DNA of 64,000 nucleotides from Pedococcus sp. 5OH_020 (GCF_027812955.1 NZ_JAPYZV010000001.1:235673-299672); one strand, 5' to 3'. Shown: positions 31,599 to 41,789, numbered from the stretch's first letter. The notes: generated from the sequence alone by a model not told the origin. Made by a program: numbers and translations.

Positions 31599-34523
31599 TC
31601 AGAGGGCGTCGCGCACGTCTGGGTTAGCCCCGGCGTCGCGGGCGAGGTTCGCGATGGCGTCAGCGTCGTCGGCGCTCATGCGGACCTTGAGCATGACTTC
31701 GGCATAGGAGGTCTTGCCGCCATCTACGGCGTCCGTGAGCGCCTGAAGCAGGGCGTAGAGGGCGTCCCTCGGCTGATCCTGCAACAGGCTGGTCCGGAGC
31801 GAGAATGCGATTTGCTTCTCCTTTACCGGTTCCGGCTCGGGCTTGGTCACCCCGCCACCGCCAACACCGGGGGTCGTGGGCTTGTCGTTTGTCCCGCCCT
31901 CACCGGGGGTGTCAGATGCCTCGTCCTCGGTGGGCTCGTCAGGCTTTGCGGAGGTCGGCTTGGCGAGCCGCACGCCGGACTGCCCGACACCAATCTCAGA
32001 TGGGCTCGTGACGGTACGTGGCGTTCCATCGCTGCCGACGAGCGCGAGGTCACCTGCGGCGACGGCTTCATAGATCGCTCGTTGCAGGTCCGCTTCGCCG
32101 CCCGGCAAGAGAGGCATCCGAGGTGTGCTCCAAAAAAGATCGCGGATCTCGTCGAGTGGCTTGCCGTAGTCGGTGTCACGAAGATTGTGGACGAGCGCTC
32201 TGGCGTTGAAGGTGCCCACGTCGAACGCCTTCTCCGCTTCGACGAGGGCCTTCCAGACGGTGGTGCCGTCTAAAGAACACTGGTTTTCGTGTTCGAACGT
32301 GATGGTCTTCTCGGTGCGGGTCCCGCCCTCACCGAGGTGCAGGTACATGACGTGCTGGTAGGCGCGGCGCACCGCGGTTTCGAGGTTCCGGCGGGCCTCG
32401 ACCTTCTCGGCCCGCGCCTTCTCCACGAGTCCGTCGTCGGCCTTGACGTCGGTCATGTCTGACACCCGCACCCAGGCCAGGTAGGTGATGGCAGCACCAC
32501 GGGCAAGGCTTCGCCGTTGGGTGTTGACGATGGCGAACACCGCTGAGGACGCCCACTGGACGGGCATCTTGTCGTCACCGAGTCCCATCGCAGCGCGGAC
32601 AGCGGCGCGCGTCTCCTCGTCGATGCCGTTGAGGAGGCAGAACTGGCGTGGGTCAAGGACGACGAGTCGGGTGGATCGGGCATCGTCGACGCCTGCGGTG
32701 TCTAGCACCTGACGGGGTGTGCGGTCGGGGTCACCGGTCACAAACATCGGGGCTTTGAATGGGCCACTGGACATGAGCCGCTCGGCGGTGTCGGCGACTG
32801 CTGCGTCTCGTTCGTCATCACTGACGGTGCCTCGTGCAGCCCGCACGAGCATGTTGAGGGTTTGCCGGGTCGACATGAAGAGCCGAGGGGGCTGCCCGCC
32901 CTTGCCCGCGATCACCTCGGCGGAAGCGAGCCCACCGCCGTCAACGTCCTTAAGCGCATTGAGCACCGAGTCGGCGTCGGCAAGCCCGAAGTTCAAGGAG
33001 GGGGTGAACATTGCTGCCTTGATTTCTGGTTCGCTCGCGCCCTGCCGACCGCCACCGCGCGATCCGACGACCGAGCACAGGAACAAGCACGTGGCACCTC
33101 GTTCGGCGGCACGTGGGTTGACGCCTTCGGATGGCCCGCTGTGACGTTCAATATCGAGGATGCGTGCTGAACCGCTCGAATCGTCGCCGCTGACGATGTC
33201 AGCCGAGGCCAGGCTGCGGTAGTTCGACTGGGCTCGCGCATCGGTGATGAGTCCTGAACCGATGATGGCTTCGCGGACCTTGTCCTCAGAGAGCGGCAGG
33301 TCACCGGGTCCAATCAGCAGTGGTGCCCACTCGCCGTCCTTCGCACGCTGCGACAACGTGTACACGGTTGCGGCGAAGATGCGGATCGTCGAACGCACCT
33401 TCTGGAAGCCGGACAGTTTCGCCCACTCTTGCTCAGCAAGCGTGATTAGTTGTGGGTGGAAGGGATAGCAGCGAGCCACCTCGTCGTCCCACTCGCGGGT
33501 CCAGCGCGCACCAACCGCGTCAAACACCTTCGACTTCCAGGGACCTTGCATGCCGTTCGCGAAGACGTTCGCGGTCGCCGACACGACTTCTGCCGGCGGA
33601 GTGGTCTCGAAGAGGCGACGGCGCAGGATGGCAGCGAAGTCGGTGTTGTCGTTAATCGTCGCGGGCCTGCCGTTCCGAACCAGCAACTGGTCTAGTTCTG
33701 CCCGGCGGGAGTGCCCCTCGGCGTCGAGGTCCATGCTGTCCTTCTCGGACGCGATCATGACGACGACCATGGCGACGTTGGGTACGTCATTCACCGAGTC
33801 CAGTAGCGCCCGCAGGAACGCCATGTCCTTGACTGCCAGGTCGTGCAGCGTGGACCCAGACAACTGACGGATGTAGTCCATGATCTCGTCGACCAGGATG
33901 AGCACGGGCCGGTTGACGGCCCTGAGAGCGTCGACGAGTTTACTCTTGTCGGCGTAGTGGTCCTTGTACCGGTCGTAGAGAGCGCGGTCGCCACCGAAGA
34001 GCCGCCAGAGGAAGCGCTCGTGCAACGTGCTCGCGGGCCCGTCGAGGTCGTAGACGCCCTTGCCAGCAGTCATGTTGTCGGCGGCGAGCACCACGACCTG
34101 TGGGTTGTTGAGCGTCGCTGGTAGCGGCGCTCCAGCCATGCTGGCCGCCTCCGTGAGCGCCTGCTTGCCTACGTCGGTTGCGCTGAGGTCCCGGGGGTGT
34201 GCGGCGAGGTGGTAAAGCCCGATCAGGCCGTGGGACTTGCCGCCGCCCATTGCCTGATCGAGACGCCACAGCGCGGGAGCGGCGGTGTAGTTGGTTCCCC
34301 CGGCGAGCCGGACCGCGACGTTCGCCAGCAACTGGATGAACTGCGGCGACGGGTGGGTGATTTTGCCGTAGTAGTCCGCGTCGGCATAAGGCGGACGTTC
34401 ATCGCCCTGCTCATACACCGCCTGGAAGAGCGACATCTGCACGTCGTCGATCTGCCCGGATGACCGGGTGATCTCTCGTCGGATCGAGAGGGTGTCCCAC
34501 CAGGGTGTCACCGGTGCGGTCAT
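31599..34523 (-). CDS. DUF499-family AAA-like ATPase of a defence operon
   Basis: This 974-residue ATPase has a Walker A-like loop QAMGGGKSHGLIGLY (about residue 90) and a Walker B at RPVLILVDEIMDYI (about residue 205). The N-terminus WWDTLSIRREI and the overall layout match DUF499, large ATPases consistently found beside DUF1156 methylases. The C-terminal part has a Thr/Pro/Gly-rich linker (about 850-900) and an all-helical end. The ATG overlaps the methylase stop by 4 nt (ATGA). Its likely job is to power or gate a restriction-like complex; this is inferred from the company it keeps. Confidence 0.88.
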   Translation of the reverse strand: MTAPVTPWWDTLSIRREITRSSGQIDDVQMSLFQAVYEQGDERPPYADADYYGKITHPSPQFIQLLANVAVRLAGGTNYTAAPALWRLDQAMGGGKSHGLIGLYHLAAHPRDLSATDVGKQALTEAASMAGAPLPATLNNPQVVVLAADNMTAGKGVYDLDGPASTLHERFLWRLFGGDRALYDRYKDHYADKSKLVDALRAVNRPVLILVDEIMDYIRQLSGSTLHDLAVKDMAFLRALLDSVNDVPNVAMVVVMIASEKDSMDLDAEGHSRRAELDQLLVRNGRPATINDNTDFAAILRRRLFETTPPAEVVSATANVFANGMQGPWKSKVFDAVGARWTREWDDEVARCYPFHPQLITLAEQEWAKLSGFQKVRSTIRIFAATVYTLSQRAKDGEWAPLLIGPGDLPLSEDKVREAIIGSGLITDARAQSNYRSLASADIVSGDDSSGSARILDIERHSGPSEGVNPRAAERGATCLFLCSVVGSRGGGRQGASEPEIKAAMFTPSLNFGLADADSVLNALKDVDGGGLASAEVIAGKGGQPPRLFMSTRQTLNMLVRAARGTVSDDERDAAVADTAERLMSSGPFKAPMFVTGDPDRTPRQVLDTAGVDDARSTRLVVLDPRQFCLLNGIDEETRAAVRAAMGLGDDKMPVQWASSAVFAIVNTQRRSLARGAAITYLAWVRVSDMTDVKADDGLVEKARAEKVEARRNLETAVRRAYQHVMYLHLGEGGTRTEKTITFEHENQCSLDGTTVWKALVEAEKAFDVGTFNARALVHNLRDTDYGKPLDEIRDLFWSTPRMPLLPGGEADLQRAIYEAVAAGDLALVGSDGTPRTVTSPSEIGVGQSGVRLAKPTSAKPDEPTEDEASDTPGEGGTNDKPTTPGVGGGGVTKPEPEPVKEKQIAFSLRTSLLQDQPRDALYALLQALTDAVDGGKTSYAEVMLKVRMSADDADAIANLARDAGANPDVRDAL

Positions 34524-37243
34524 TCGTTCACTCCGTCAACGTCGTCGAAAAGGGTGGGTGCTGCAGCCAAGACATCGGCGTATCTCCGGGCTATGACCAC
34601 ATCGCGCGCCACTGAACCGATTCCACGCTTGTTCCTCACCAAACCGGTCCATGCGCTTCCGTCGGGATCCGCCTCGGGTAGCCGCGCGGACAGGAAGGCC
34701 ATGGCGGCCCACAGGTAGGGGTCGTCAAGGCTCCGTCCCGAGGCAGCGAGGACCTGCGCCACCGCATCAAGACCTTCGACCCAGGCGCTCGACATGGCGA
34801 AGGCCACGTCGATCACCGGCGCAGTTGCACTGATGGTCGCCTTGAACTCGGTGCCGAAGGTGAGGCGGACCCCGCTCTTGGTTTCGGTGAGGACGCCCTT
34901 GAGGGCGTCGGCTGGCAGGTCGGACGCGAGGGTCTGCCATCGTGCCTCCGACTTGGGCGCGATCGTGCGTCCGTACAGGCGCACCCACGAGAGCGCGAAG
35001 CGGGTACGAGCGTCAAATGTTTCGATGGGAAGGTGGTCAATCTGGACGCTCGCCGCTTGTTCGACGGCGCGCCGCGCCACGAGAAGATAGCGGTCCGCCT
35101 CCACGGGGTTGCCGAGGTTGTCATGGACGACGATGTAACGACCGACTACTTCCATGGCGGGACCGGCAGAGGCCATCAACTGGTCCGTGGGGGCAAGCCC
35201 AGCCGCTTCCCAAGCGGGAACGCGTGCACTCACTTCCCGCCTTACCTCATCTTCGACGACGCCCGCCCTGCCCGGTTTGCGGCCTGGCGACGCCGGGCGG
35301 CACGCCATCGTCAGGGTGGTGACGATGTTCGCCGATCCAACAGCGGCCCCGCCCTGTTCAGTCTTCGCAGGCCAAGAGCCCGTCAAGATCAACCCAGCGC
35401 GAGTGATTGCGGAAAGCAGGCGATGCCAGACATCCGGATCTCCATGTCCGAAGACGATCGTGACCACGCCGTCCTTCGTGACGACTCGCCGCGCCTCGCC
35501 GAAGGCCCGGCTGATCATGTCGTCATAGAACTGTTGGGTGCGATGGTCCTGGGATTGAGAGCCGCCCCTCTTCACGATGATCTCTTCGACCTTGTCTTGA
35601 ACCCCGTTGGGATCGAGTGTGAAACTCAATGAGGGGTCCGCCGAGGCCATCGCCCGCTTCGCCCAGACGTAGAACAGGTCTGACGAATCCGAGTAATCGA
35701 TCATGTCGTCGTACGGAGGATCGGTCACGACGGCATCCTGTGATCCATCCCGGAAGGGCAACTGGGCGGCTGATCCTCGGCTGATATAGGCAGGACTCCC
35801 GCCATTGCGGTTCAGGAACCCCTTGAGGGCTGAGACGGTCTGGTCCGCAAGGGACCACCAGGAGCCGGGACCGTCCGATAGCGCGCTCTCGAACCAGTCG
35901 TAGGAGAAGGCCACCGATGACTGGTTGACGAAGATGTCGCCGACGCGAGCACCGCCCGTGATCTGAAGGCGCGCGCCCCGGGTCGACCGGCGGATCTTCC
36001 GCATCATGGCCGCCGTCGCGTACCCCGCGAGCGCTCGGGCATAGTCGGGCGATACTCCGGCCCGCAACACGTCGGCGGTGACTGAGTTGATGGCTCTCGC
36101 AATGGCGATAAGGGTCAGCGACTGACGAGGGATGCAGAGGTCGCCGTAGGTCCGGTCGCCGTAGTTCATTGACTGGATGGTCCAGGTGTTGCCTGCCGGG
36201 ATGGTCTCGTCTGGAAGCGCGGGCAGCCCGTCGAACGGTGGCTCATCGAGCAGCGCCTTCTCGGCAGCGTCGACGGCGGCGAACTCTTCCTCCGTGGGCT
36301 CCCGGAACACCTTTGTGCCGGTCTCGTCGATGTCCGCTGCGAGGAGAAGGGCGTCTCGTCGCGCTCCTTCGGCACTGAGCCTCGTATGAACTGCCTTCGG
36401 GTGTACGTGGTGGCAGAAGGGGCAGACCGCTACTCGCCCGGAGGACGAATACTTGCTCTTCCCGGCCTGGATCCTGGTCGGTTTACCCGTTGGCGGGCCC
36501 GCATGCGGCTGCGCCCTGAAGGTTCCGGTCTGCCGATCTACGATCAGCCTGAAACTTTGTCCTGGATCACCTTGCTTGGGTCGCGCCTGTCGAAGAAGCA
36601 ACTGCCCGATCAGCGGGAACCGGTTGCCGCATTCTTGGCAGGGAAGCGTCGACGCCCAGAGGTAGCCCCACGGCTGCTTGCCTTGGTGCTTCGGGTAGAA
36701 CGGCTCCATCGCCTCCGTGAACCGGCGACCGACCTCGTCAAGCACTGCACGAACGTCTGGCAGGATGCGAGGACCGAGAGAAGCCTGTCCCGACTCGAAG
36801 GGGATCGATGGCTCCGCCGACCAGTCGCGCAATGGCACGTCCGCTAGCAGGGAACCGCCCAGTGTGGCGAAGGGCGAGTAGTCGATGCCCGAGGAGCGCG
36901 CCCCCAGCCGCGCCCCTTCGAGCGGGATCATCGCGCGCCCGGAGAACGGATCGAGGATTGCCGGGTGGTCCGGGTAGTGCTTGGCCAGTTCGGCTGAAAT
37001 CTCCCGCGACGCGGCTTCATATCCCGTGAGGGCGTGTCGGACGAGAGCCTGCAGTCGACGTTGTTCTTCGACATCCTCGGGCCACGGCAGGAGACTTGTG
37101 AGTACAGCCGCCTTCGCTTGCACCAGAGGTCGCTTGGCGAACCAGACCCACAGCGCCGATTCGGTGTTGCCGCTGCCCCAGCCTTGGTGCGAAGCCTCGC
37201 TCACTTCCGCGCAGGGGAACCATCGTTCGATCATGCGGGTCAT
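34520..37243 (-). CDS. DUF1156 adenine/cytosine amino-methyltransferase with zinc ribbon
   Basis: This 907-residue DNA methylase begins with the DUF1156 domain (MIERWFPCAEVSEAS...ALWVWFAKRPLVQAKA). The SAM-binding motif is ILDPFSGRAMIPLEGARLG, and the catalytic motif IV is VVTDPPYDDMIDYSD, typical of N6-adenine or N4-cytosine methylation. Two cysteine pairs (CQECGNRF and CPFCHHVH) form a zinc-ribbon-like insert. The ATG at 37243 overlaps the helicase stop (ATGA), which rules out the longer frame to 37501. In the operon it would mark self DNA. Confidence 0.92.
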   Translation of the reverse strand: MTRMIERWFPCAEVSEASHQGWGSGNTESALWVWFAKRPLVQAKAAVLTSLLPWPEDVEEQRRLQALVRHALTGYEAASREISAELAKHYPDHPAILDPFSGRAMIPLEGARLGARSSGIDYSPFATLGGSLLADVPLRDWSAEPSIPFESGQASLGPRILPDVRAVLDEVGRRFTEAMEPFYPKHQGKQPWGYLWASTLPCQECGNRFPLIGQLLLRQARPKQGDPGQSFRLIVDRQTGTFRAQPHAGPPTGKPTRIQAGKSKYSSSGRVAVCPFCHHVHPKAVHTRLSAEGARRDALLLAADIDETGTKVFREPTEEEFAAVDAAEKALLDEPPFDGLPALPDETIPAGNTWTIQSMNYGDRTYGDLCIPRQSLTLIAIARAINSVTADVLRAGVSPDYARALAGYATAAMMRKIRRSTRGARLQITGGARVGDIFVNQSSVAFSYDWFESALSDGPGSWWSLADQTVSALKGFLNRNGGSPAYISRGSAAQLPFRDGSQDAVVTDPPYDDMIDYSDSSDLFYVWAKRAMASADPSLSFTLDPNGVQDKVEEIIVKRGGSQSQDHRTQQFYDDMISRAFGEARRVVTKDGVVTIVFGHGDPDVWHRLLSAITRAGLILTGSWPAKTEQGGAAVGSANIVTTLTMACRPASPGRKPGRAGVVEDEVRREVSARVPAWEAAGLAPTDQLMASAGPAMEVVGRYIVVHDNLGNPVEADRYLLVARRAVEQAASVQIDHLPIETFDARTRFALSWVRLYGRTIAPKSEARWQTLASDLPADALKGVLTETKSGVRLTFGTEFKATISATAPVIDVAFAMSSAWVEGLDAVAQVLAASGRSLDDPYLWAAMAFLSARLPEADPDGSAWTGLVRNKRGIGSVARDVVIARRYADVLAAAPTLFDDVDGVNE

Positions 37244-40200
37244 GCGGGGTGCTCCTGGTCGCGTGCCGCTTTGAGGGCGGAGCCGGGGACGGTGAAGAGT
37301 GCTTCTTGCTTGATGAGGCCGTCGAAGGTGGTGATGGGGTCGCGGAAGACGCCGTACACGTTGCCGCCCCCCTTGGAGCACTCGTCGATGACGTAGAGCC
37401 AGTAGTCGTTGCGCTGTTGCGTTGCGGTGAGGATTTCGTTGCCTGTGAGCCGGATGCCCTGGCTGGAGGCGGAGTCCCACACGCCTTTGACTTCGACGCA
37501 CCGTTGGAGTTGTGCTCGGGTGGCGTAGAGGTCGTAGCCGCGTCCTTCCCTGCTTACATCGGCCACCGCGAAGCCGTCCCGGACCAGTTCGTCGTGGACC
37601 TTCCGCATGGCGATATTTTCGCTGTTCTTCTCGGTGGGCTCGGGCGGGATGCCAGCGGCCTTGACCTTGATGTGGGCGGCGAGCCGGACATCCGTGATGG
37701 TCACTTCAGTCATGCGGCGGAGCCCGTCGAGGCGGGTGTTGACCATGCCTTCCATCTGTGCGCGGACAGAGAGCCGCTCGGCACGGTCAGTGATGTCGCG
37801 GCTGATCTTGCTGGGCAGGTCACGTAATTCCCGCTCGGCTTGGTGCAGCCATGCGCGCAGGGTGTCGCGGTGGGCGTCCTGCTCGGTCTCGGCTATTTGA
37901 TGGGCTCGGGCGTCTGCGTCGTAGACACGTCCGGGGTGGGGTGGCCCGGCTGGTCCGGTGCCGGGGACGAGGTTGGCGAGCGCTTCCCAAGCGACCCTGC
38001 GTGCCCCAATGTCGTCGACGCGGATGAGTGCTGCCCAGGGAGTGCTGCGTCGTTGGTCGGCGTCGGCCATGGTGCCGTGGAAGGCGAACAGTTCGTAGTC
38101 GGCGATGGTGGTGGGGTCGGTGACGAGCCCACCACGGTAGATGTCGGCTTCGAGGTCGCTACGTGCGTAGTCGACGAGTTCGTTGAAGGACGGTTCGCCG
38201 GGACCGAGCGTGACCACATCGTTGAGCGACGCGCCGCTGCCCTGCGCATCCTTGAGCGCCTTGCCGCTGGTCGCCACAAGCGCGCTGTCTTTGCCTGCGA
38301 AGGCGGCTGGCAGCGGCTTGGGGATGCCCTGGATGCGGAGGATGCCCTCGCCCGCAGCCGTTTTCGCAACGGAGAGCACGTTGGCGGTATGCAGCCGGTG
38401 GAGGTACTCCTCAACGATGGCGGGATTGATGCGTTCGAGTGCTTCGGCGTTGCGGCGACGGATGGCCTCGGCGATGTTGACCGTGGTGGCGAGGGCTGCT
38501 TCAACGCGGTGTGCTTCTTCGGCGTTGCTGCGTAGTTGAGCCGTGGTGATGGCCTGGATCGCACGGAGCGCTTCAGCACGTCGGTCCTCGTCGTGACCAT
38601 AGGTGTCAGCCATGAGCCCCGAGAGGCGGTTCTCGGTCAGTCCCGACATCTCAGCGACCAGGGAGAGCGAGTCGAACATCTTCCCGGAGAGTTGGTTAGC
38701 AGCGTTGACGAAGTTCGAGAGGAGAACGTGGAGGACCTCACCCTCACGGGTGCCCTTAGCGATGAGGTTGTACAACTGCACGTCACGGGTCTGCCCGACC
38801 CGGTGGATGCGGCCCATGCGCTGTTCAAGGCGGACTAGGCTCCACGGGATGTCGTAGTTGACAAGCACGTGCGCTGTTTGCAGGTCGATGCCTTCATTGC
38901 CAGCGTCGGTGGAGACGATGACTTGGAACTTGCCCCCCATGAAGTCAACCCGTACCTGGTCGCGGGTGGCGTGATTGTCCCGGCCGGAGTACCGCTCGGC
39001 GGTGAAGTCCTGTGCCCGGAGGCGCTCGACTATCCAGTCGGCGGTGTCGGCGTACTCGGTGAAGATGACGGCCTGCTCGTTGTTGCCGGGCAGGATCCCG
39101 TTCTTGGCGAAGCAGTCGTTGTACAGCGGCTTCCACTTCGAGACGTCCAGGTCGGGACTCTTAAGGAGAGGTTCTAGCCGGGCCAAGAGCGCGTTGATCG
39201 CCTTACGCTCCGCCTTCGCTGACTTAGAGCCCTCAGCGATGACGCGGGCCTCGTCTTGCCCAGCGGGGTCCTCATCGAAGGGGTCGAGCCGGTGAGCGGC
39301 TTCGACCGGTGACTCGCTGCCCATGAGGTCACGACGACGCTTGAGGGTCTCAGCAAGGGCATGCAGGGACGAGGCGGCGCGCTTGCCGTAGACCATCCGG
39401 GCCAGCGGGACGGCGCTGGGCGGAAAGAACTCATCGACCAGGTGGAGTCCCTCCTCGTAGTAGGCGTGCTCGACCCCGTTGAGCGGGACGACCTCGTTGT
39501 GGGCGGTGCGGCCCCGGAAGAGACGGGTGCGTCCGTCGTAGTCGACGAGGTCTTCCTTCATGCGGCGGAGGAAGTGCACGGGACCCGGCTTGATTGGGCG
39601 AAGTTCTGCCTTGGCGTCATCACCGGGGTCTGGGTACACGTCCGGGTCGACGAGGTGGAGCAGGTGCCGGAACAACCACTCGGAGCCACGGTGCGGGGTG
39701 GCGGTCATCAGGAGCGCGCGGGGTGTGTTCTGGGTGAGGATTCGCCCCACCTGGTGGAACGTCTCGGCGGTTGGGGTGAGTCGGTGCGCCTCGTCGAAGA
39801 CGACGAGGTCCCATCCGGCACGGTCGGGGCGGATCGCTTCCTGTACAGCGGGGTTCATGGCGGCGAGTTCTAAGGAGACGACCCACATGTCGTGCGGCGC
39901 AGACAGCCCGTGCTGCTGGATCGTTTCGTTCGTGATCCGGCGCAGTTCTCCTCCGAAAAAGCGTTGGAAGTCGCCTTGCCATTTGGTGACGAGGCCAGCA
40001 GGGCAGACGACGAGGGCACGGTTGACGAACCCCAACTTCTGGGACTCACGGGCGTAGAGCCCCGCCATGATGGTCTTGCCGGTGCCTGGTTCGTCTGCGA
40101 GCAGGAACCGCAGTCGGGGCTGCGGCAGCATCGCTCCGTACACCGCGTTCGACTGGTGCGCGTAGGGGCGGAGTGGTGTCGAGGCGAGGACCGTGGTGTC

Positions 40201-40458
40201 GGCGTTGGCTCCTGCGGCTGCCATCCACTGACTCCACATGCCAGCAAGCACCTGCGCTGAGTCGGCCCCACCGTCCTTCTCCAGCGCTTCGACCTTCGAT
40301 AACCCGTCGTCGCTCAATTCAATCGGCGTATACACTCCGTCAGCCGTTTCCACGAAGATGGTGTGACCGCCCGGCGTCTCCAAGCATGCGTATACGGTCA
40401 CCCACGGGGGCAGGTCTTTGCCGGGTATGTGTATCCGCTGCCCCCGCTCGAACGCCAT
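37240..40458 (-). CDS. SNF2-type helicase with C-terminal DUF3883 domain
   Basis: This superfamily 2 helicase of 1072 residues has motif I LADEPGTGKTIMAGLY, motif II VVFDEAHRL, motif III LLMTATPHRG, and a helicase-C domain with GNEGIDLQTAHVLVNYD and motif VI QRMGRIHRVGQ. The last 130 residues are a DUF3883 domain, FAVADVSREGRGYDLYA...CVEVKG, a PD-(D/E)XK-like fold that could be nuclease or DNA-end sensor. The ATG at 40458 begins a normal N-terminus; the frame extends to 40932 but those codons are Arg/Ser/Pro-rich noise. It is the first gene of the coupled helicase-methylase-ATPase operon. Confidence 0.92.
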   Translation of the reverse strand: MAFERGQRIHIPGKDLPPWVTVYACLETPGGHTIFVETADGVYTPIELSDDGLSKVEALEKDGGADSAQVLAGMWSQWMAAAGANADTTVLASTPLRPYAHQSNAVYGAMLPQPRLRFLLADEPGTGKTIMAGLYARESQKLGFVNRALVVCPAGLVTKWQGDFQRFFGGELRRITNETIQQHGLSAPHDMWVVSLELAAMNPAVQEAIRPDRAGWDLVVFDEAHRLTPTAETFHQVGRILTQNTPRALLMTATPHRGSEWLFRHLLHLVDPDVYPDPGDDAKAELRPIKPGPVHFLRRMKEDLVDYDGRTRLFRGRTAHNEVVPLNGVEHAYYEEGLHLVDEFFPPSAVPLARMVYGKRAASSLHALAETLKRRRDLMGSESPVEAAHRLDPFDEDPAGQDEARVIAEGSKSAKAERKAINALLARLEPLLKSPDLDVSKWKPLYNDCFAKNGILPGNNEQAVIFTEYADTADWIVERLRAQDFTAERYSGRDNHATRDQVRVDFMGGKFQVIVSTDAGNEGIDLQTAHVLVNYDIPWSLVRLEQRMGRIHRVGQTRDVQLYNLIAKGTREGEVLHVLLSNFVNAANQLSGKMFDSLSLVAEMSGLTENRLSGLMADTYGHDEDRRAEALRAIQAITTAQLRSNAEEAHRVEAALATTVNIAEAIRRRNAEALERINPAIVEEYLHRLHTANVLSVAKTAAGEGILRIQGIPKPLPAAFAGKDSALVATSGKALKDAQGSGASLNDVVTLGPGEPSFNELVDYARSDLEADIYRGGLVTDPTTIADYELFAFHGTMADADQRRSTPWAALIRVDDIGARRVAWEALANLVPGTGPAGPPHPGRVYDADARAHQIAETEQDAHRDTLRAWLHQAERELRDLPSKISRDITDRAERLSVRAQMEGMVNTRLDGLRRMTEVTITDVRLAAHIKVKAAGIPPEPTEKNSENIAMRKVHDELVRDGFAVADVSREGRGYDLYATRAQLQRCVEVKGVWDSASSQGIRLTGNEILTATQQRNDYWLYVIDECSKGGGNVYGVFRDPITTFDGLIKQEALFTVPGSALKAARDQEHPA

Positions 40459-40822
40459 GTTGAGAACCCTACGGCCGCTTCGGGACAGGCGGCGTGATCC
40501 GGGGGCGTCCGGCGCGGCAAAGCCGCCCAGACTTCTTCGCCGCCCTCCCCCTCGCCGCTGCATCGGTGAAGAAGGTCCGCGACTTCCTCCGTAGGGTCGC
40601 ACTGGAGGGTCAGGGGCGACGCGCGTCGCGGCCATGCCCCATCCAAGGGAAGAGGTCACCCGTGCCTGCTGCGCGCTCATGAGGCGTCGTTTCGCGGGCG
40701 TGATTTTGGCCAGCAGGCGCGGCGATGCCCGCCCCGGCGAATTACTGAATGAGTGCGGTTCGCTCACCAGAGTGCGTCTCTTGGGTGTGGGATCGGCATT
40801 CGGCGACGCCCCGATGGGGGCC
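40459..40822. other. Gene-free gap with the operon promoter region
   Basis: The 364 nt between the helicase start and the resolvase end hold no gene I can support. It must contain the promoter of the helicase operon. No clear -35/-10 pair or operator could be picked out. Confidence 0.5.
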
Positions 40823-41422
40823 TTAGGGCGTGCGGCTTCTAGACTGGTCTTCGGGAGAAGATGCTGCGAGGGCGTTGTAGAGCGTCTGCCGTGACACCTC
40901 CAGATCTCGGGCAATGTGTGCCTTGGGGACACCTGCGGCCAGCCGCTGCTTGGCGTGTTCTACCTGCTGAGGGTTCAATGAGCGCGCACGTCCGCGATAA
41001 ACGCCGCGGGCCTTGGCTGCCCGGATGCCTTCTGCTTGCCGCTCGCGGATAATCGCGCGCTCGAACTCGGCGACACTTCCCATCACGCCGAGCAGTAGTC
41101 GTGCAGTCGGGTCGACGGATCCCGGGGAGAACGTCAATCCCTCATTGACGAATTCGACGCGCACGCCCCTGCTGGTGAGTTCGTCAACGATCTCATGCAG
41201 GTCTATGACCGAGCGGGCTAAGCGGTCCATCGAAGCGACTCGAACTGTGTCGCCATCACGTACCCACTCCAGAAGTTGCTTCAAGGCGGTTCTTTCGGTC
41301 CGCGCCTTGCCGCTCGCCCTGTCGGTAAAGGTCTTGATCGAGTCGCCGACTGCGTCAACCTGACGTGCGACATTCTGGTCCAGGCTACTGACTCGAACGT
41401 AGGCAACTGTCTGTCCACCCAT
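40823..41422 (-). CDS. Serine recombinase, resolvase/invertase type
   Basis: This 199-residue recombinase has the catalytic serine in VAYVRVSSLDQN, the arginine-rich active site (RVASMDRLARSV) and the E helix EFERAIIRERQAEGI, ending with a helix-turn-helix (PKAHIARDLEVSRQTLYNAL). It resembles Tn3-type resolvases and DNA invertases, not large serine integrases. I choose the ATG at 41422 (GGGGAG 10 nt upstream); a TTG at 41449 is also open. A 7-bp inverted pair TGTCTAG/CTAGACA (41422-41428, 41472-41478) flanks the start and may be part of an operator or res site. No transposase is next to it. Confidence 0.9.
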   Translation of the reverse strand: MGGQTVAYVRVSSLDQNVARQVDAVGDSIKTFTDRASGKARTERTALKQLLEWVRDGDTVRVASMDRLARSVIDLHEIVDELTSRGVRVEFVNEGLTFSPGSVDPTARLLLGVMGSVAEFERAIIRERQAEGIRAAKARGVYRGRARSLNPQQVEHAKQRLAAGVPKAHIARDLEVSRQTLYNALAASSPEDQSRSRTP

Positions 41423-41612
41423 GTCTAGGCATCTCCCCACAAGTGTCAACCAATCTCGAACAGGACCCTAACTAGACAGTATTTGGACGCGCGGAGAATG
41501 TCAATTTGAGGTGTACCCAGGTATACAGAGTGCGGTGACGGTTAAGGACCGGGAAGCCCCCGTGCCCAGTAGGATGAAAACCATTGGGATTGGGAGTGGG
41601 CAGGTCAAATTG

Positions 41613-41789
41613 ATGCGCGGATCAGAGCATGAGGCTCAGACGTCGGCCGAGATTGGGCCGGAGGGGCACGTGGTCTTCTTCGCGTTCTGCTCATGCGGCT
41701 GGCGCGGGCCAGACCACCCTGACGAGGTCCCAGCCGACTGGAACCGCTGGCGACACCTCGAAGGCAACTCAAACTTGGAGGCCCCTTGA
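41613..41789 (+). CDS. Small hypothetical protein with CSCGWRG motif
   Basis: This short reading frame encodes GPEGHVVFFAFCSCGWRGP and continues DEVPADWNRWRHLEG. The Cys-x-Cys-Gly-Trp motif is seen in small actinobacterial proteins of unknown role. I use the ATG at 41613; the ATG at 41574 is possible. It is divergent from the resolvase. Confidence 0.4.
   Translation: MRGSEHEAQTSAEIGPEGHVVFFAFCSCGWRGPDHPDEVPADWNRWRHLEGNSNLEAP

Noticed and set aside
30539..40458. DISARM, BREX, Druantia or classical type I R-M for the helicase operon
   Set aside because: No DUF1998, PglZ, BrxL, DUF4338, PLD or HsdS gene is present; DUF499 plus DUF1156 fits a different composition.
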